From positions 57,687,363 to 57,751,362 of the forward strand of contig JAAALK010000288.1 in NCBI GenBank assembly GCA_019279435.1: a stretch of DNA of 64,000 bases, given 5' to 3'. The translations under genes and the position numbers were made by a program. Below are positions 31,901 through 43,330 of this stretch, piece after piece (the first letter of the stretch is position 1; each line of letters begins with the position of its first letter). The notes beneath the pieces are model-generated. The model had not been told where the DNA came from, did no database searches, and saw only the letters and a program-made list of their open reading frames with translations. Source of the DNA: Zizania palustris. Lineage: Eukaryota; Streptophyta; Magnoliopsida; Poales; Poaceae.

Positions 31901-32266
31901 ATATGCTGCTTCCGCAAAACTAGCCACTATCTCCCTTGTTATTATCTTGCATTATATTTGCATTCGGTGGCTTGCTGAGTACATCTGTACTCACCCCGTT
32001 GACTTACACCATCAGAGCCCGTCTACTACGAGGAGGATGAAGGTCTGGAGTAGCGACCCAGTCAAGGCGAGACTGGAAGGAGGCGTTCATCTAGGACCCT
32101 TGATTTTATTAGTTTCTCTTCATCTTTATTCACTTTTGTATTAATGCGGTCTACGAACCGTGAATGATTGCCCGTATTGTACGTGGTCGTTCGATGAACG
32201 TCTTGGTTTATTGATTTTCTATGGAATTTCAATAAAGTCCTGATTTATTTAAATCGGGGCGCGACA
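28946..32266 (+). repeat. 5' LTR of chromovirus B
   Basis: It starts TGTAACACCCCAG and ends GGGGCGCGACA. It includes TATTTATA (29727), a donor-like AGAG|GTACGG (exon end 30035), the conserved acidic exons (30875-30943 and 32016-32053; upstream ATG at 30805), TATAAGG near 31334 and a terminal AATAAA. Confidence 0.93.
30805..32053 (+). CDS. candidate spliced acidic microprotein gene inside the LTR of B
   Basis: Exon 30805-30943 ends in the GC-type donor CAAG|GCAAGT. Exon 32016-32053 begins after ATCAG and ends in TAG. The join is in frame and the predicted product is about 58 residues. The C-terminal two thirds is identical to the homologue in A, although the DNA differs at four positions. The first ~20 residues (MMYVPLFGEFYLF) differ from A and may be intronic. 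The 3' LTR copy is at 39775-39913 plus 40986-41023. Confidence 0.4.
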
Positions 32267-32269
32267 AGA

Positions 32270-32282
32270 TGGTATCAGAGCC
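32270..32282 (+). other. primer-binding site of chromovirus B
   Basis: TGGTATCAGAGCC just inside the 5' LTR end at 32266. Confidence 0.9.
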
Positions 32283-32409
32283 GACTTGACTGTAGGAAGC
32301 CAAACAGACCTGACCTTAGGACTTATATATATATTCACTATATTTTACAAAAGATTACTTATCCTCTCATCTTCCGAGATTTTCACAAAAAAATTTCTCT
32401 CTTTTGTAG

Positions 32410-33294
32410 ATGCCGGTTCATACCATCAGCGGGACTCTTCGTGACGAGGCCGGATTCATCCGCGAGCTTCGCGTGCTCGTCGACTTTTTGGGGTTCCCCC
32501 ATGAGCCTGCGTTCCACGGGATCTTTCCCGATGCGAACGAGAGCTACTGCGAGGTCACGGTTGTGATCCGCCCCTCCTCCACGCAGCCACCCTTCTACAC
32601 CATGGAGTTGGAGGACCTTCATTCGTGGTGGCCAGCCAGCGAGCCGCTCTCCAGTCCCTCGCCGAGCTTCGACTGGTCTACGACTGCCACCTCCGCGACA
32701 CCGTCTACCGCTTCATGCCCATGCGCACCCCCGGGAGTCACCGCAGCATCTACATCAGTCCCCCTCACACAGAGCAGCTCCGCCATCACTCGCACGATGA
32801 GACTCTTGGAGGCCATGGACAACCTCCACACAGAGGCCGTCCTCGACGCAGACAGCCAGCACGACACCATCGACTTCTACCGCCACACTTCGGAGAACCT
32901 GACCAGGGAGAACGCCGAGCTCCGTCGACAGCTTGAGCAGAACCCTCTGTTGACCCTTGAGGTAGAGGAGTTGAGACGTCAGAACGAGCTTCTACGCCAG
33001 GGCGCCATGGTCCACGCCCAGCTCCGTCAGCAGCTCAGAGAGTTGAAGAAGGACATAGAGGAGATCGCACCTCTTCCGCCTCGCCGGAAGAAACCCATTC
33101 AGACTCCCACAGTGAGGCCCAAGAGGATCTCCCGCAGCGCACCACCCGCCGGACCGTCCAGTTCCTCGACCCCGACCATCTCCCACGAGCCCGAGATCGA
33201 GCCGTCCCCGAGCTGCCTTAGACGTAGTTTTACGATTGATTGTTATTTTTATTGCTTGCTTGTATTAACATTCATGTCAAAATATAAGGCATGA
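32410..33294 (+). pseudogene. ORF0 of chromovirus B (internally frame-shifted)
   Basis: Reads as 294 codons, but comparison with A shows two compensating indels. From about 32605 to 32790 it is in the wrong frame, and the A-like residues (VASQRAALQSLAELRLVYD) lie in the frame starting 32625. A one-base loss in the C-run near 33206 removes the normal stop and adds about 20 foreign residues. The coiled-coil segment (TRENAELRRQLEQ, VEELRRQNELLRQ, LRELKKDIEEI) and basic Pro-rich tail remain. Probably not functional as in A. Confidence 0.75.
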
Positions 33295-33394
33295 ATGAGA
33301 GAATAAGTAAATGTAACCGCAAGAACGGTATCCTTTTGAAATAAAATATAAAGAAGTTCACCAAAATAAATGTGTATACGTTGAAAATTCCAGG

Positions 33395-35467
33395 ATGACC
33401 AACACCCAGGGATCAGACGCTCCTCAGAACGGAGGGGATAGTGGCAACCTGCCACAATGGGGAGCCACCGGGCAGAGGCAAGCCCCGGTCGCCAACCACC
33501 CCACCTTGGCTGAAATGATGGCCACTCAAAATCAGTTGGTCTCAGCCCTCCTGCACCAGATGCAGCAGCAGCAGCAGCAGATGCAAGAGCAGCAGGCTCA
33601 CTTCTTTCGCCTCCACCAACAGCCCGAGCTGCCCCGACCCGCCACACCAGCTCCCGCTCCCGCAACTCAGCTCTCGGAGTTCCTCCGAGTCCGTCCACCG
33701 ACCTTCTCGAGCACCACCAACCCCATGGAGGCTGGGGATTGGTTGCGGGCGATCGAGAAGAAGCTCGATCTCCTGACCTGCACTGAGCAGGAGAGGGTGG
33801 CCTTCGCCACCCACCAGCTTCATGGTCCCGCCGCTGAGTGGTGGGACAACCACCGCGAGACTCTGCCCGAGGGCCACGCCCCCACTTGGGCGGAGTTCTC
33901 GGCCGCCTTTCGTGCCGCCCACATCCCCGACGGCATCGTTGCCCAGAAGCAACAAGAGTTCCGAGATCTGCAGCAGGGGAGCAGATCTGTCACTGAGTAT
34001 CTACATGAGTTTAACCGTCTGGCCCGGTACGCACCAGAGGAGGTCCGTACGGATGCGGCCAGACAAGCTAAGTTCCTTCGGGGACTGAAGGACGAGTTGT
34101 CCCTACAACTCATCTCAGGAGACTTCGCCAACTTTCAAAAGTTGGTGAACAAAGCTATTATGCAAGAAACCCAACAGAATAAAGTTGACCTGAAGAAGAA
34201 AAGGATGATAGCCTTCAGGCAGAACCAGGGTATGGCCCAGAGACCCCGTTTTGCTCCACCGCCACCAGCGCCACAGTACCACCCCCGGCCAGTATATCGC
34301 CCGGCACCACCAGCTGCCAATGCCGGAGCCAGCCAACCTCGTGCCGCTCCAACCGCACCAACTGCCCCAGCTGCCCCGGCCAAGAAGGCAGAGATCCTGC
34401 GCGACAAGCACGGCAAGCCCGTGGTATGCTTCAACTGCCGTCAGGAGGGGCATTACTCCAATGCTTTCCCCCATCCTAAGCGCGTCCAAGGAGTTGCCGC
34501 GAACCCCGCCATCCGCGCCCGAGTCAATCACGTCACCGCGGAAGAAGCTCAGGCCGCACCAGAGATAGTGATGGGTAAGTTCTTGGTACATTCAGCACTT
34601 GCAGTGGTTTTATTTGACACTGGAGCTACGCACTCCTTCATATCAACTGATTTTGTGGAAAAGAACAATCTAAACACCGAAGATCTACCCAGAGCCGTAC
34701 AAATAGCCACCCCAGGAAAACAAACCCTAGCCCTAACATATAGCCCAAAGGTATGGATAGATATCCACGACACCATATTCTGGGCCGACCCCATCCTAAT
34801 AGAATGCCAAGGCCTAGATCTCATTCTAGGAATGGATTGGTTAAATAAATACCAAGGGGTGATAGAATGTGCCCAGAGAAAAGTAACTGTGACCAGCGAA
34901 GAAGGGACTGCCGTCACATTTCAGATGCCAAGACTAAAGATCAGAAGACCAAGACTGCACCAGATTACCTTGGAAGAAATACCGATAGTCTGTGAGTACC
35001 CGGACGTGTTTCCAGAGGATTTACCGGGAATGCCACCCAGGAGGGACATCGAGTTCAGGATTGACTTGGTGCCTGGAACCACCCCTATTTACAAGCGACC
35101 ATACCGGATGGCCGCTAATGAATTAGCTGAGATGAAGCAACAGTTGGAGGATCTTGAGAAGAAAGGCTATATCAGACCAAGCACATCACCGTGGGGTGCC
35201 CCCGTCATCTTCGTCGAGAAGAAAGAAGACAAGGCAAAGCGTATGTGTGTGGATTATCGCGCTTTGAATGAGGTAACCATCAAGAATAAGTACCCGTTGC
35301 CTCGGATCGATGATCTCTTCGACCAGCTAAAAGGAGCTACAGTATTCTCGAAGATCGACTTGCGTTCTGGTTATCATCAGTTAAGGATCCGAGAAGAGGA
35401 TATACCAAGACTGCTTTCACCACCCGTTATGGATTATATGAGTGCACGGTTATGTCCTTTGGATTGA
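33395..35467 (+). pseudogene. gag-pol: gag-protease-RT N-half of chromovirus B
   Basis: Same layout as in A: gag core (HQLHGPAAEWWDN), protease DTGATHSF, RT fingers and palm up to RSGYHQLRI. Two defects show. The gag zinc knuckle reads CFNCRQEGHYSNAF, so the last Cys is missing. A C is lost at about 35406 (GATATACCAAG versus GATATACCCAAG in A), so the frame drifts and ends at 35467. RT continues from 35452 in another frame. Confidence 0.88.
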
Positions 35468-36885
35468 CCAACGCCCCTGCATTCTTCATGAATATGATGA
35501 ATAAAGTGTTCATGGAGTATTTGGACAAGTTTATAGTGGTCTTCATAGACGACATCCTCATTTATTCCAAGGACCAGAAGGAGCACGAGACTCACCTCCG
35601 GTTAACCTTAGGAAAGCTAAGGGAACACCAATTATATGCCAAATACAGCAAATGCAAGTTTTGGACGGCAGAAGTAAAATTCCTTGGACACATCATCTCT
35701 GCGCAAGGAATCGCAGTAGACCCTGCCACCGTAGAAGCAGTTACGGATTGGTTGCCACCCACGAACGTATCTGAGATACGAAGTTTTCTGGGATTGGCCG
35801 GATATTATCGGAGGTTTATCGAGAATTTTTCTAAGATAGCCAAGCCAATGACCAAGTTGTTGCAGAAAGGAGAGAAGTTTGAATGGACTCCTGAATGCGA
35901 GGAAAGTTTCCGCACCCTCAAGACCCGTTTGGTGTCTGCACCTATACTGACCCTACCGGATATCCGCAAAGACTTCCATGTTTATTGCGACGCATCTCGC
36001 CAAGGATTGGGATGTGTTCTTATGCAGGATGGGAAGGTTATCTCCTATGCCTCCCGTCAGTTGAGACCTCATGAGTTAAATTATCCGACCCATGATTTGG
36101 AATTAGCCGCCGTAGTGCACGCCCTCAAGATTTGGAGGCACTATTTGGTTGGGAATCGCTGTGAGATCTTTACGGATCACAAGAGTTTGAAGTATATCTT
36201 CACACAGCCTGACCTTAATCTGAGGCAAAGACGATGGTTGGAACTAATCAAGGACTATGACTTAGGTATTCACTACCACCCAGGAAAAGCAAATGTGGTA
36301 GCTGATGCCCTGAGTCGCAAGGGATATTGCACAGCCATGATGATTCAAGAACACGCACCCTTGTTATGTAGGGAAATGGAAAAATTAAATCTTGGATTGA
36401 CCAACAGAGCATATCTAGCCACCTTGGAGACCCAACCTGTCTTGTTTGAGCAGATCCGTGAAGCTCAGTTAGAGGACCCGGATATAGCTGCCATTAAGAA
36501 GAACATGAGACAAGGAAAAGCCCCCGGATTTTCAGAAGACGAGAATGGCACCATATGGTTTGGAACTCGGATATGTGTGCCGGATAAACCTGAAATAAAG
36601 ACTCTTATCCTAAGGGAAGCCCATGAGACGTTGTACTCCATTCATCCCGGCAGTACCAAGATGTACCAAGATCTGAAGGAACGATATTGGTGGGTTAGCA
36701 TGAAAAGAGAGATTGCCCAGTTCGTCGCCGAATGTGACACGTGCAGAAGAGTAAAAGCTGAACATCAGAGACCTGCAGGATTGTTGCAGCCACTTAAAGT
36801 GCCGGAATGGAAGTGGGAAGAAATCGGATGGACTTCATCACCGGATTACCAAAGACCCAACTGGGGTATGATTCTATATGGGTGA
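35452..36885 (+). pseudogene. pol: RT C-half, RNase H and integrase N-part (chromovirus B)
   Basis: MSFGLTNAPAFFMNMMNKV, catalytic FIDD, connection, RNase H (YCDASRQGLGCVLMQDG) and integrase HHCC (HETLYSIHPGSTKM ... CDTCRRV) lie in one open frame. This covers the two sites where A is broken (Arg codon at 35779, full AAAA run near 36704). A T is lost at about 36828 (ATCGGATGG versus ATCGGTATGG), so the frame ends soon after. Confidence 0.88.
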
Positions 36886-37862
36886 TCATCGATCGGCTTA
36901 CGAAAGTAGCTCATTTCATAGCCATCAAGACGACCTTTAGTGGCCCTAAGCTTGCAGAGCTATATATGGCCCGAATTGTATGTCTTCATGGAGTGCCCAA
37001 GAAGATAGTATCAGACCGAGGAAGTCAGTTTACCTCTCGTTTTTGGAAGAACCTCCAAGAGGAGATGGGCACGAGATTAAATTTCAGTACCGCCTACCAT
37101 CCTCAGACAGATGGACAAACAGAGAGGGTAAATCAGATACTAGAGGATATGCTTCGAGCATGTGTTTTGGATTTTGGAGCCACTTGGGATAAGAGCTTGC
37201 CGTACGCTGAATTTTCATACAACAACAGCTATCAAGCTAGCCTTCAGATGTCTCCTTTTGAAGCCCTATATGGACGTAAGTGCAGAACGCCTCTACTTTG
37301 GGACCAAACTGGTGAATCCCAAGTATTCGGAACCGACATTCTACGCGAAGCTGAAGAGAAGGTACGGATCATCAGAGACCGACTCAAGACAGCCCAATCG
37401 CGACAGAAGAGCTAAGCAGATAATCGCCGTCGAGACCTAGCCTTTGAAGAAGGAGATCATGTCTACCTTCGGGTTACACCTCTCCGTGGAACTCAACAGT
37501 TTAACATGAGAGGAAAGTTGGCCCCTCGATATGTTGGACCATTTCCCGTTGTTCGACGCCAAGGCGAAGTAGCTTATCAGTTGGAACTACCACCTTCGTT
37601 GACTGGAGTGCATGATGTGTTCCATGTATCTCAACTCAAGAAGTGTCTCCGCGTCCCCACGGAGCAAGTGGATCTTCAGCAGTTGGACGTCCAAGAGGAT
37701 CTGACCTATGTGGAAAAGCCGGGTCAAGATATTGGAAGTCAAAGAAAGGACCACCAGGAGTCGAGTCATCCGCTTCTGCAAAGTGCAGTGGAGCAATCAT
37801 CCGGTAGAGGAAGCTACATGGGAAAAAGAAGATGAACTCAAGGCACAGCATCCTGAACTATT
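36807..37862 (+). pseudogene. pol: integrase core and chromodomain (chromovirus B)
   Basis: MDFITGLPKT, VSDRGSQFTSRFW and HPQTDGQTERVNQ give the integrase triad. TAC became TAA at 37413-37415, a nonsense codon just after RDRLKTAQSRQKS. The integrase C-terminus continues from 37506 (RGKLAPRYVGPF), but an extra G at about 37722 shifts the chromodomain out of frame (EKPGQDIGSQRK instead of EKPVKILEVKER). Confidence 0.88.
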
Positions 37863-37914
37863 CGAGGATTGAGCCGAATCTCGAGGACGAGATTCTCTGT
37901 AAGGGGGATAGGAT

Positions 37915-40900
37915 TGTAACACCCCAGAAATTAAAAAGGAATAAAATAAAAAGAAAGTATTATTTAAATCATTTCTGAATTTATTATTAAAGGAAAAACC
38001 CCAAAAGAACCCAAATAAAGCCAAACAGGGAGAAATACTCAAAATCTGGACTTGAAAATTTTATGGGATGAACTAGAGACCAAGATATAATTTTAGGAAT
38101 TTTTACAAATTTTTATCAACAGTGGTTCACCTCTTAATCAAATAAATGAATTCCTGGAATTATTTTAAATCAGAAAATAATTTAAAATGCTTATTGGGCC
38201 CCAACCCCGAAACCTCCCTCCTAAAGCCTTTTAGGCCCAGCCCAACACCGCCCTCTCACTGACAAGCGGGACCCGCCTGTCGGCGCCGCCCCCCCCTCTC
38301 TCCCCCCCCGCTCGCACCCCGCCTCGGCCCCACCAGTCAGCCTCCGTGCGCCCGCGTTCGCCCACTGACCGCTCGGCCCCGCCTGTCGGCCCTTTCCTTT
38401 CCCGTTCACCCACTGACAGGTGGAGCCCACCTGTCAGATCCATCTTCTCCGATGGAATCCCTCTCTCCCTTCCTTCCCCGGCGATCACCTTCCAAATTCT
38501 TGCCGCCGGCCGCCCGCTTTCACTCGGATCCGTCTCGGATCCCCTTCCCCGACCGCCCCCCGACCTCCTTCCATCAAAACCCGACGCGTCTTCATGTTTA
38601 TGGAAGCCAATCCGAGGTAAAAAGAAACCTCGCCGGAGTTAGGAATGAACCCTCGGTTCCCCGGCATGGCTTGCCATCTATACACCGGAGATCCCCTATT
38701 TATACCCCTGTGGTCGCCGCCCTCTACCCACACCGTAGCAGCCCGAGCCCACACACACCAGAGCGCCCCGGCAGCATTTTTCGAGGTTCTCCCCTGCTCC
38801 ATCTCCGGCGAGCCATCGCCGTCGATCCCAGCCTCCTCTGCCCTAGCCACTGCCACCGTCAAGACCGACGTCGACCGCCCTTCCCCGGCCACCACTCCGT
38901 TGGCCTTGGAACCCGCCGGATCACCATCGCCGTCGAGCTCCCGAACCCTCTTCGCCGTCTACCCTCGTCGCCGGTCGCCGTTCTTCGCCGCCGTCGCCAC
39001 CAGAGGTACGGTCATGACCGCCCTCCCCTCCCCGTTCCATTTTTGCCGTTAGATAGGCCTGTAGGCGATCGTCGCCGCCGCCATGGTCGCACCCGAGCCC
39101 GCCGTCGCCGGAGACGAAGGGGGTACGCGCCCCCTTACGTCGTGCCGTGCCGGATCACACAGCAACCGTCCGATCGCGATCGGAGGGCTAAGATTAAATC
39201 CCGGAGGGATTTAATCTGGGCCCTCGGATCTGGTCAAAGGGGTATCGAGGCCTCTCGGACGTTGATCGCAACTTAAACCCCCGGATCCATCCGGTGCGTC
39301 CACGTGTACCCATTTGTCACGTTTTAATCACAGCCGTCCAATTTCATTTAAACCTCCCGCCTCGCGCCTGGCCGCTAGATCAAGATCCAACGGATCTGGT
39401 TGATCCGGTCCACGCCACAGTGGCGCGATCCACCGTGGGCCTGGCTCACCGTGGACCAGAGCTCATTTTCTGTTTAAATAAAATTCCAGAAATTGATTTA
39501 AACTTTGAAAATTCATATCTTGCTCAAATTAACTCCAAATTTCACCATTCAAATTTTGTTAGAACCAGAATATTATTCTCTACACATTAATACAATAAAA
39601 ACAGTATGTTTCTGTTACTTAAAATATTATTACTAATAAAATGAATAAAAATCCCTTAGGATTAAAATTTATAATACAGAAAATAAATTGGGAAAAATCC
39701 TAAAATATTAGACTTCACTGTTTTATATCAAACTCAGAATATTAAAATACTACTTCACATAAAAACACCCACAAATGATGTATGTTCCTTTATTTGGTGA
39801 ATTTTATCTGTTTATTGAATGTATTGTTTATTTTCCGTATCGAGAAGACTACGAGTTCGTCGAGGAGCAGGAGTTCTACCCCGAGGTTCCTCCGTCACCC
39901 TTTGCTGATCAAGGCAAGTCATCGACCACCTTTGTGGACACAGTTGATCATCATTGAGCCCATGATTTAATAAATTATCGCTATAACTCATAGGTTAATA
40001 TTGCATTAGTCCAAGATCAAGCCCTACACTTATATATATTAGATCCCCGTCCTCGTGTGCAAACCCAAGCCATGCTTATTGAGCCTCAACTCCTTGTCAC
40101 TCTACAAATATTATATTAGCTAGTGCCCAATGTACCGGCACAACCGCTATAGGATATAAAGAATGAGTCGTAGAACAGATGAATTCTGGTATATGAAATA
40201 CCCCGTTATTCTTGTCTCTGGACTCTGTTGGAGTTAGGTATGTTATAAGTATGGTGGGTTCCGGGTGCAAGCTCGGGTTTTGGTATGTCGCACCCGGGGC
40301 ACTATAAGGACCGGTCTGCGGGATCTGTTGCAAAGCACTTCCGTACCAACCACAAGTCTAATGGGTAAGTCCTAACTGGAAGTGTGGAACACTCCGTCTC
40401 ACGGCACCATAGTGGAGGGGGCAAGGGGCTAGCCCTCAGGGCGCCTTGTACCGACGATGGCTCAAGAGGGGGTATTGTGGAAACTCGACATGGCGAGACA
40501 CGGTACGAAACCTATAAGAGGGTGCTGTTGAGTCGGAGAAGACCATATGGAAGGTTTTGGCACGAGTTCCCGTGTGATGGGTCATCTCGTTACACTTCGG
40601 TGTAGGTGATGAGTGCGTGCCTTGTGGGTACAGTGGTACATCTCTGATCATAGTAAAATCAATCTTTTCGAAAAGCCGAGCCCACGGTCAAGGGCGGGTT
40701 GTGTGACTACTCGCAGTTAGTTTACAATTGTTTGAATGGATGAGTTATTCATGGCATGTAAGGACTGTTGTGCGAGGAGGTAAAACGTACTCCTCGAGTT
40801 AGAAGATGATGATGCATTCACATGTTTACTTTTCCGTACTAATAAATTGCTCACATTTAATGCTTTACAAATATGCTGCTTCCGCAAAACTAGCCACTAT

Positions 40901-41235
40901 CTCCCTTGTTATTATCTTGCATTATATTTGCATTCGGTGGCTTGCTGAGTACATCTGTACTCACCCCGTTGACTTACACCATCAGAGCCCGTCTACTACG
41001 AGGAGGATGAAGGTCTGGAGTAGCGGACCCAGTCAAGGCGAGACTGGAAGGAGGCGTTCATCTAGGACCCTTGATTTTATTAGTTTCTCTTCATCTTTAT
41101 TCACTTTTGTATTAATGCGGTCTACGAACGTGAATGATTGCCCGTATTGTACGTGGTCGTTGATGAATGTCTTGGTTTATTGATTTTCTATGGAATTTCA
41201 ATAAAGTCCTGATTTATTTAAATCGGGGCGCGACA
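37915..41235 (+). repeat. 3' LTR of chromovirus B
   Basis: Partner of 28946-32266; preceded by the polypurine tract AAGGGGGATAGGAT and followed by CTTGG. Includes another copy of the LTR microprotein gene (39775-39913, 40986-41023). Confidence 0.93.
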
Positions 41236-41240
41236 CTTGG

Positions 41241-41730
41241 CCTAGGGAAGGACTTCTTCGAAGGGTCACTTGAAGCAGAGATATCCTCCGGGTTGCTTTG
41301 CACGTTGTTCACTTGTCTCGGGTCAAGAGGGGGGCAATGACCATATTCCGCTCTTCGCGTAGTGGCCTGATCTCCGAAAACAGTGAGCACTCCAGCTTGT
41401 GTGGGCATTTTCATACACAAATAATTATGATGCGCCACAACTCCGAACTGATTCAACATGCCCCTCCCAAAGATAACATTATATGCATACGGGGCATCCA
41501 CAACATCAAAAATCACCTCCTCCATCCTGGCCAGTAGCCCCTCTCCGAAAGTGACCTCCAGACCTATTTGGCCGAGTGCATCGAGAGGGGGTCTTGCAAA
41601 GCCTTGCAAAGGACGAGCTGCTGGGAGAAGATGCTTCCTAGAGATACAGAGTTGATAGAAGGCTTGGACGAAGATAATATCTGCTAAACTCCCTATGTCA
41701 ATCAGTACTCCCTCCGTCAACCAGTACCCT
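41241..41730 (-). pseudogene. pol: Tat fragment C, part 3: protease, ending at an inversion junction
   Basis: Minus-strand protease sequence (YNVIFGRGMLNQ, LLPAARPLQGFA) matching 2215-2690 of element D. The catalytic DGG is DIG here. A 19-bp unit at 41688-41706 is repeated imperfectly at 41707-41725. After ACCCT (41726-41730) the sequence switches to plus-strand RT of element E. Confidence 0.85.
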
Positions 41731-42810
41731 TATCCCATGCCCCGAATTGATCAATTGGTTGACTCCACTGCTGGTTCGGAGTTATTAAGCTTCCTTGACG
41801 CGTATTCCGGTTATCATCAAATCTGGCTAAAGCACGAAGATGAAATCAAAACAAGCTTTGTAACTCCTTCGGGAGTCTTCTGCTATATAAGAATGACTTT
41901 TGGCTTAAGAAATGTCGGGGCATCTTTTTTGAGGTTAATTGCTAAGGCTCTAGGTCATCAAATAGGCCGCAATGTAGAAGCCTATATGGATGACATTGTA
42001 ATAAAGAGTGCTCTAAAGCACCAACATAGCCTAGACTTATCAGAAACGTTCAATAGCCTTCGGGCATGTGGAGTCCGTCTTAAGCCCGAAACATGTATCT
42101 TCGGGGCTCAGGCTGGAAAATTGTTAGGGTATCTAGTTTCAAGCATAGGGATCGAAGCTAGCCCTACTCAAATAACTGCATTACAAAGGATGGCTTCTCC
42201 GGAAAATTTAAAGTAGGTGCAAAAGCTAACTGGCCGCCTAGCAGCACTTAGCAGGTTCCTAGCAAGGTATGTAGAGAGAAGTTTGCCCATTTTCAAAGCA
42301 TTGAAAGGGTCTGGAGATTTTGCATGGACACCGGAGTGTCAAAAGAGTTTTGATGATATTAAGAAGTATCTCAGTAATCTCGCTATACTCACGGTGCCTG
42401 TTGCAGACGAAACCCTACTCCTCTACCTTGCAGCTACTGGCTCTGCTGTCAGTGCAGTCCTTGTCAAAGAAGTTGATTTCAACGGGAAGTTTGTACAGAA
42501 TCCAGTCTATTTTGTATCCGAAGCATTGTCTGGAGCAAAAACAAGATATTCTGAGCTTCAGAAGTTCACCTATGCTCTAATAATGGCTTCGAGGAAGTTA
42601 AGGCATTATTTCCTAGCACATAATGTGATTGTACCAACTTCGTATCCCTTAGGAGATATCTCCGAAGCAAGGATTCTACAGGAAGAATGGGAAATGGGCT
42701 GTTGAATTATCACCCTTCGACATCTCCTTCGTGGCAAGGACAGCAATCAAGTCATAGGTGTTGGCAGATTTTGTGGCAGAATGGACTCCCTCCGCAGTAT
42801 GGGCTCCGGA
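41731..42810 (+). pseudogene. pol: RT and native RNase H of element E
   Basis: YPMPRIDQLVDSTAG, LDAYSGYHQIWL and EAYMDDIVIKSALK (catalytic YMDD) precede a TAG at 42214-42216, where D has CAG. Reading resumes at once: KLTGRLAALSRFL, then RNase H with LYLAATGSAVSAVLV, PVYFVSEALSGAKTRYSEL, LIMASRKLRHYF. Frame breaks follow near 42660-42705. This arm (41731-42335) is the inverted counterpart of 4951-5552. Confidence 0.85.
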
Positions 42811-43330
42811 GAAACCAAATGAAGGAATTTGGACTATATACTCCGATGGAGCTTCCAAGCATCTAGAGCAGGCGTCGGAGCAGTAATAATTTCGCTTTCA
42901 GGGCAAAGAGCAATGTACTCCGCAAGGCTCAACTTTAAGTCCACCAATAATACAGCGGATTATGAAGGAATTTTGTTAGGACTTCGAAAGGCGCGTGCTT
43001 TGGGGGCTACAAGAATTGTTATGAAAACAGATTCTAAAATTGTAGCAGGGCACGTTGATAAAAGTTTTTAAGTTCGTCAACCCCAGCTTGCAAAGTATTT
43101 GGAAGAGATCTGTAAGATTGAAGCAGCATTTAAAGAGATTTCCATCCGAAGTATACCCAGAGCTGAAAATATGCAAGCCGATACCTTAGCAAAAGCTGTG
43201 GCCGGAGCAATGGACATTCCGGAAGGAGTTTTTTACGAAGAGCTTAGTTCACCTTCGGTGCCACAGATCCCTTCTGCAGAAGTTCTTTGCATTCCATGTT
43301 CTGATTGACGGAGTTCAATTATGTAATTGT
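42811..43330 (+). pseudogene. pol: archaeal-type RNase H of element E
   Basis: The first catalytic Asp lies in TIYSDGAS (near 42840). A missing base just after it shifts the frame. Then come SGQRAMYSARLNFKSTNN, ADYEGILLGLRKARALGA (Glu helix) and MKTDSKIVAGHV. Stops at 43069-43071 and 43306-43308 end the frames. The tail reads QADTLAKAVAGAMDIP, the same linker as in D. Confidence 0.8.

Larger units (their letters stand above)
28946..41235 (+). mobile_element. Tekay/Del-type chromovirus B (complete, decayed coding region)
   Basis: LTRs 28946-32266 and 37915-41235 (both 3321 bp), primer site 32270-32282, ORF0, gag-pol-chromodomain, polypurine tract 37901-37914, perfect CTTGG duplication. It is a relative of A but a separate subfamily: coding parts are close, while LTRs differ widely in the GC-rich section. 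About 12 substitutions separate its two LTRs by eye (about 0.4%). The coding region nevertheless has four or more lesions, so it may have been copied from an already damaged template or mobilised in trans. Confidence 0.93.

Noticed and set aside
41707..41720. Stowaway-like terminus ACTCCCTCCGTC near the C/E junction
   Set aside because: It is part of a protease codon string seen also in D (ACTACCTCCGTC), simply duplicated here; no second terminus or TA duplication was found.
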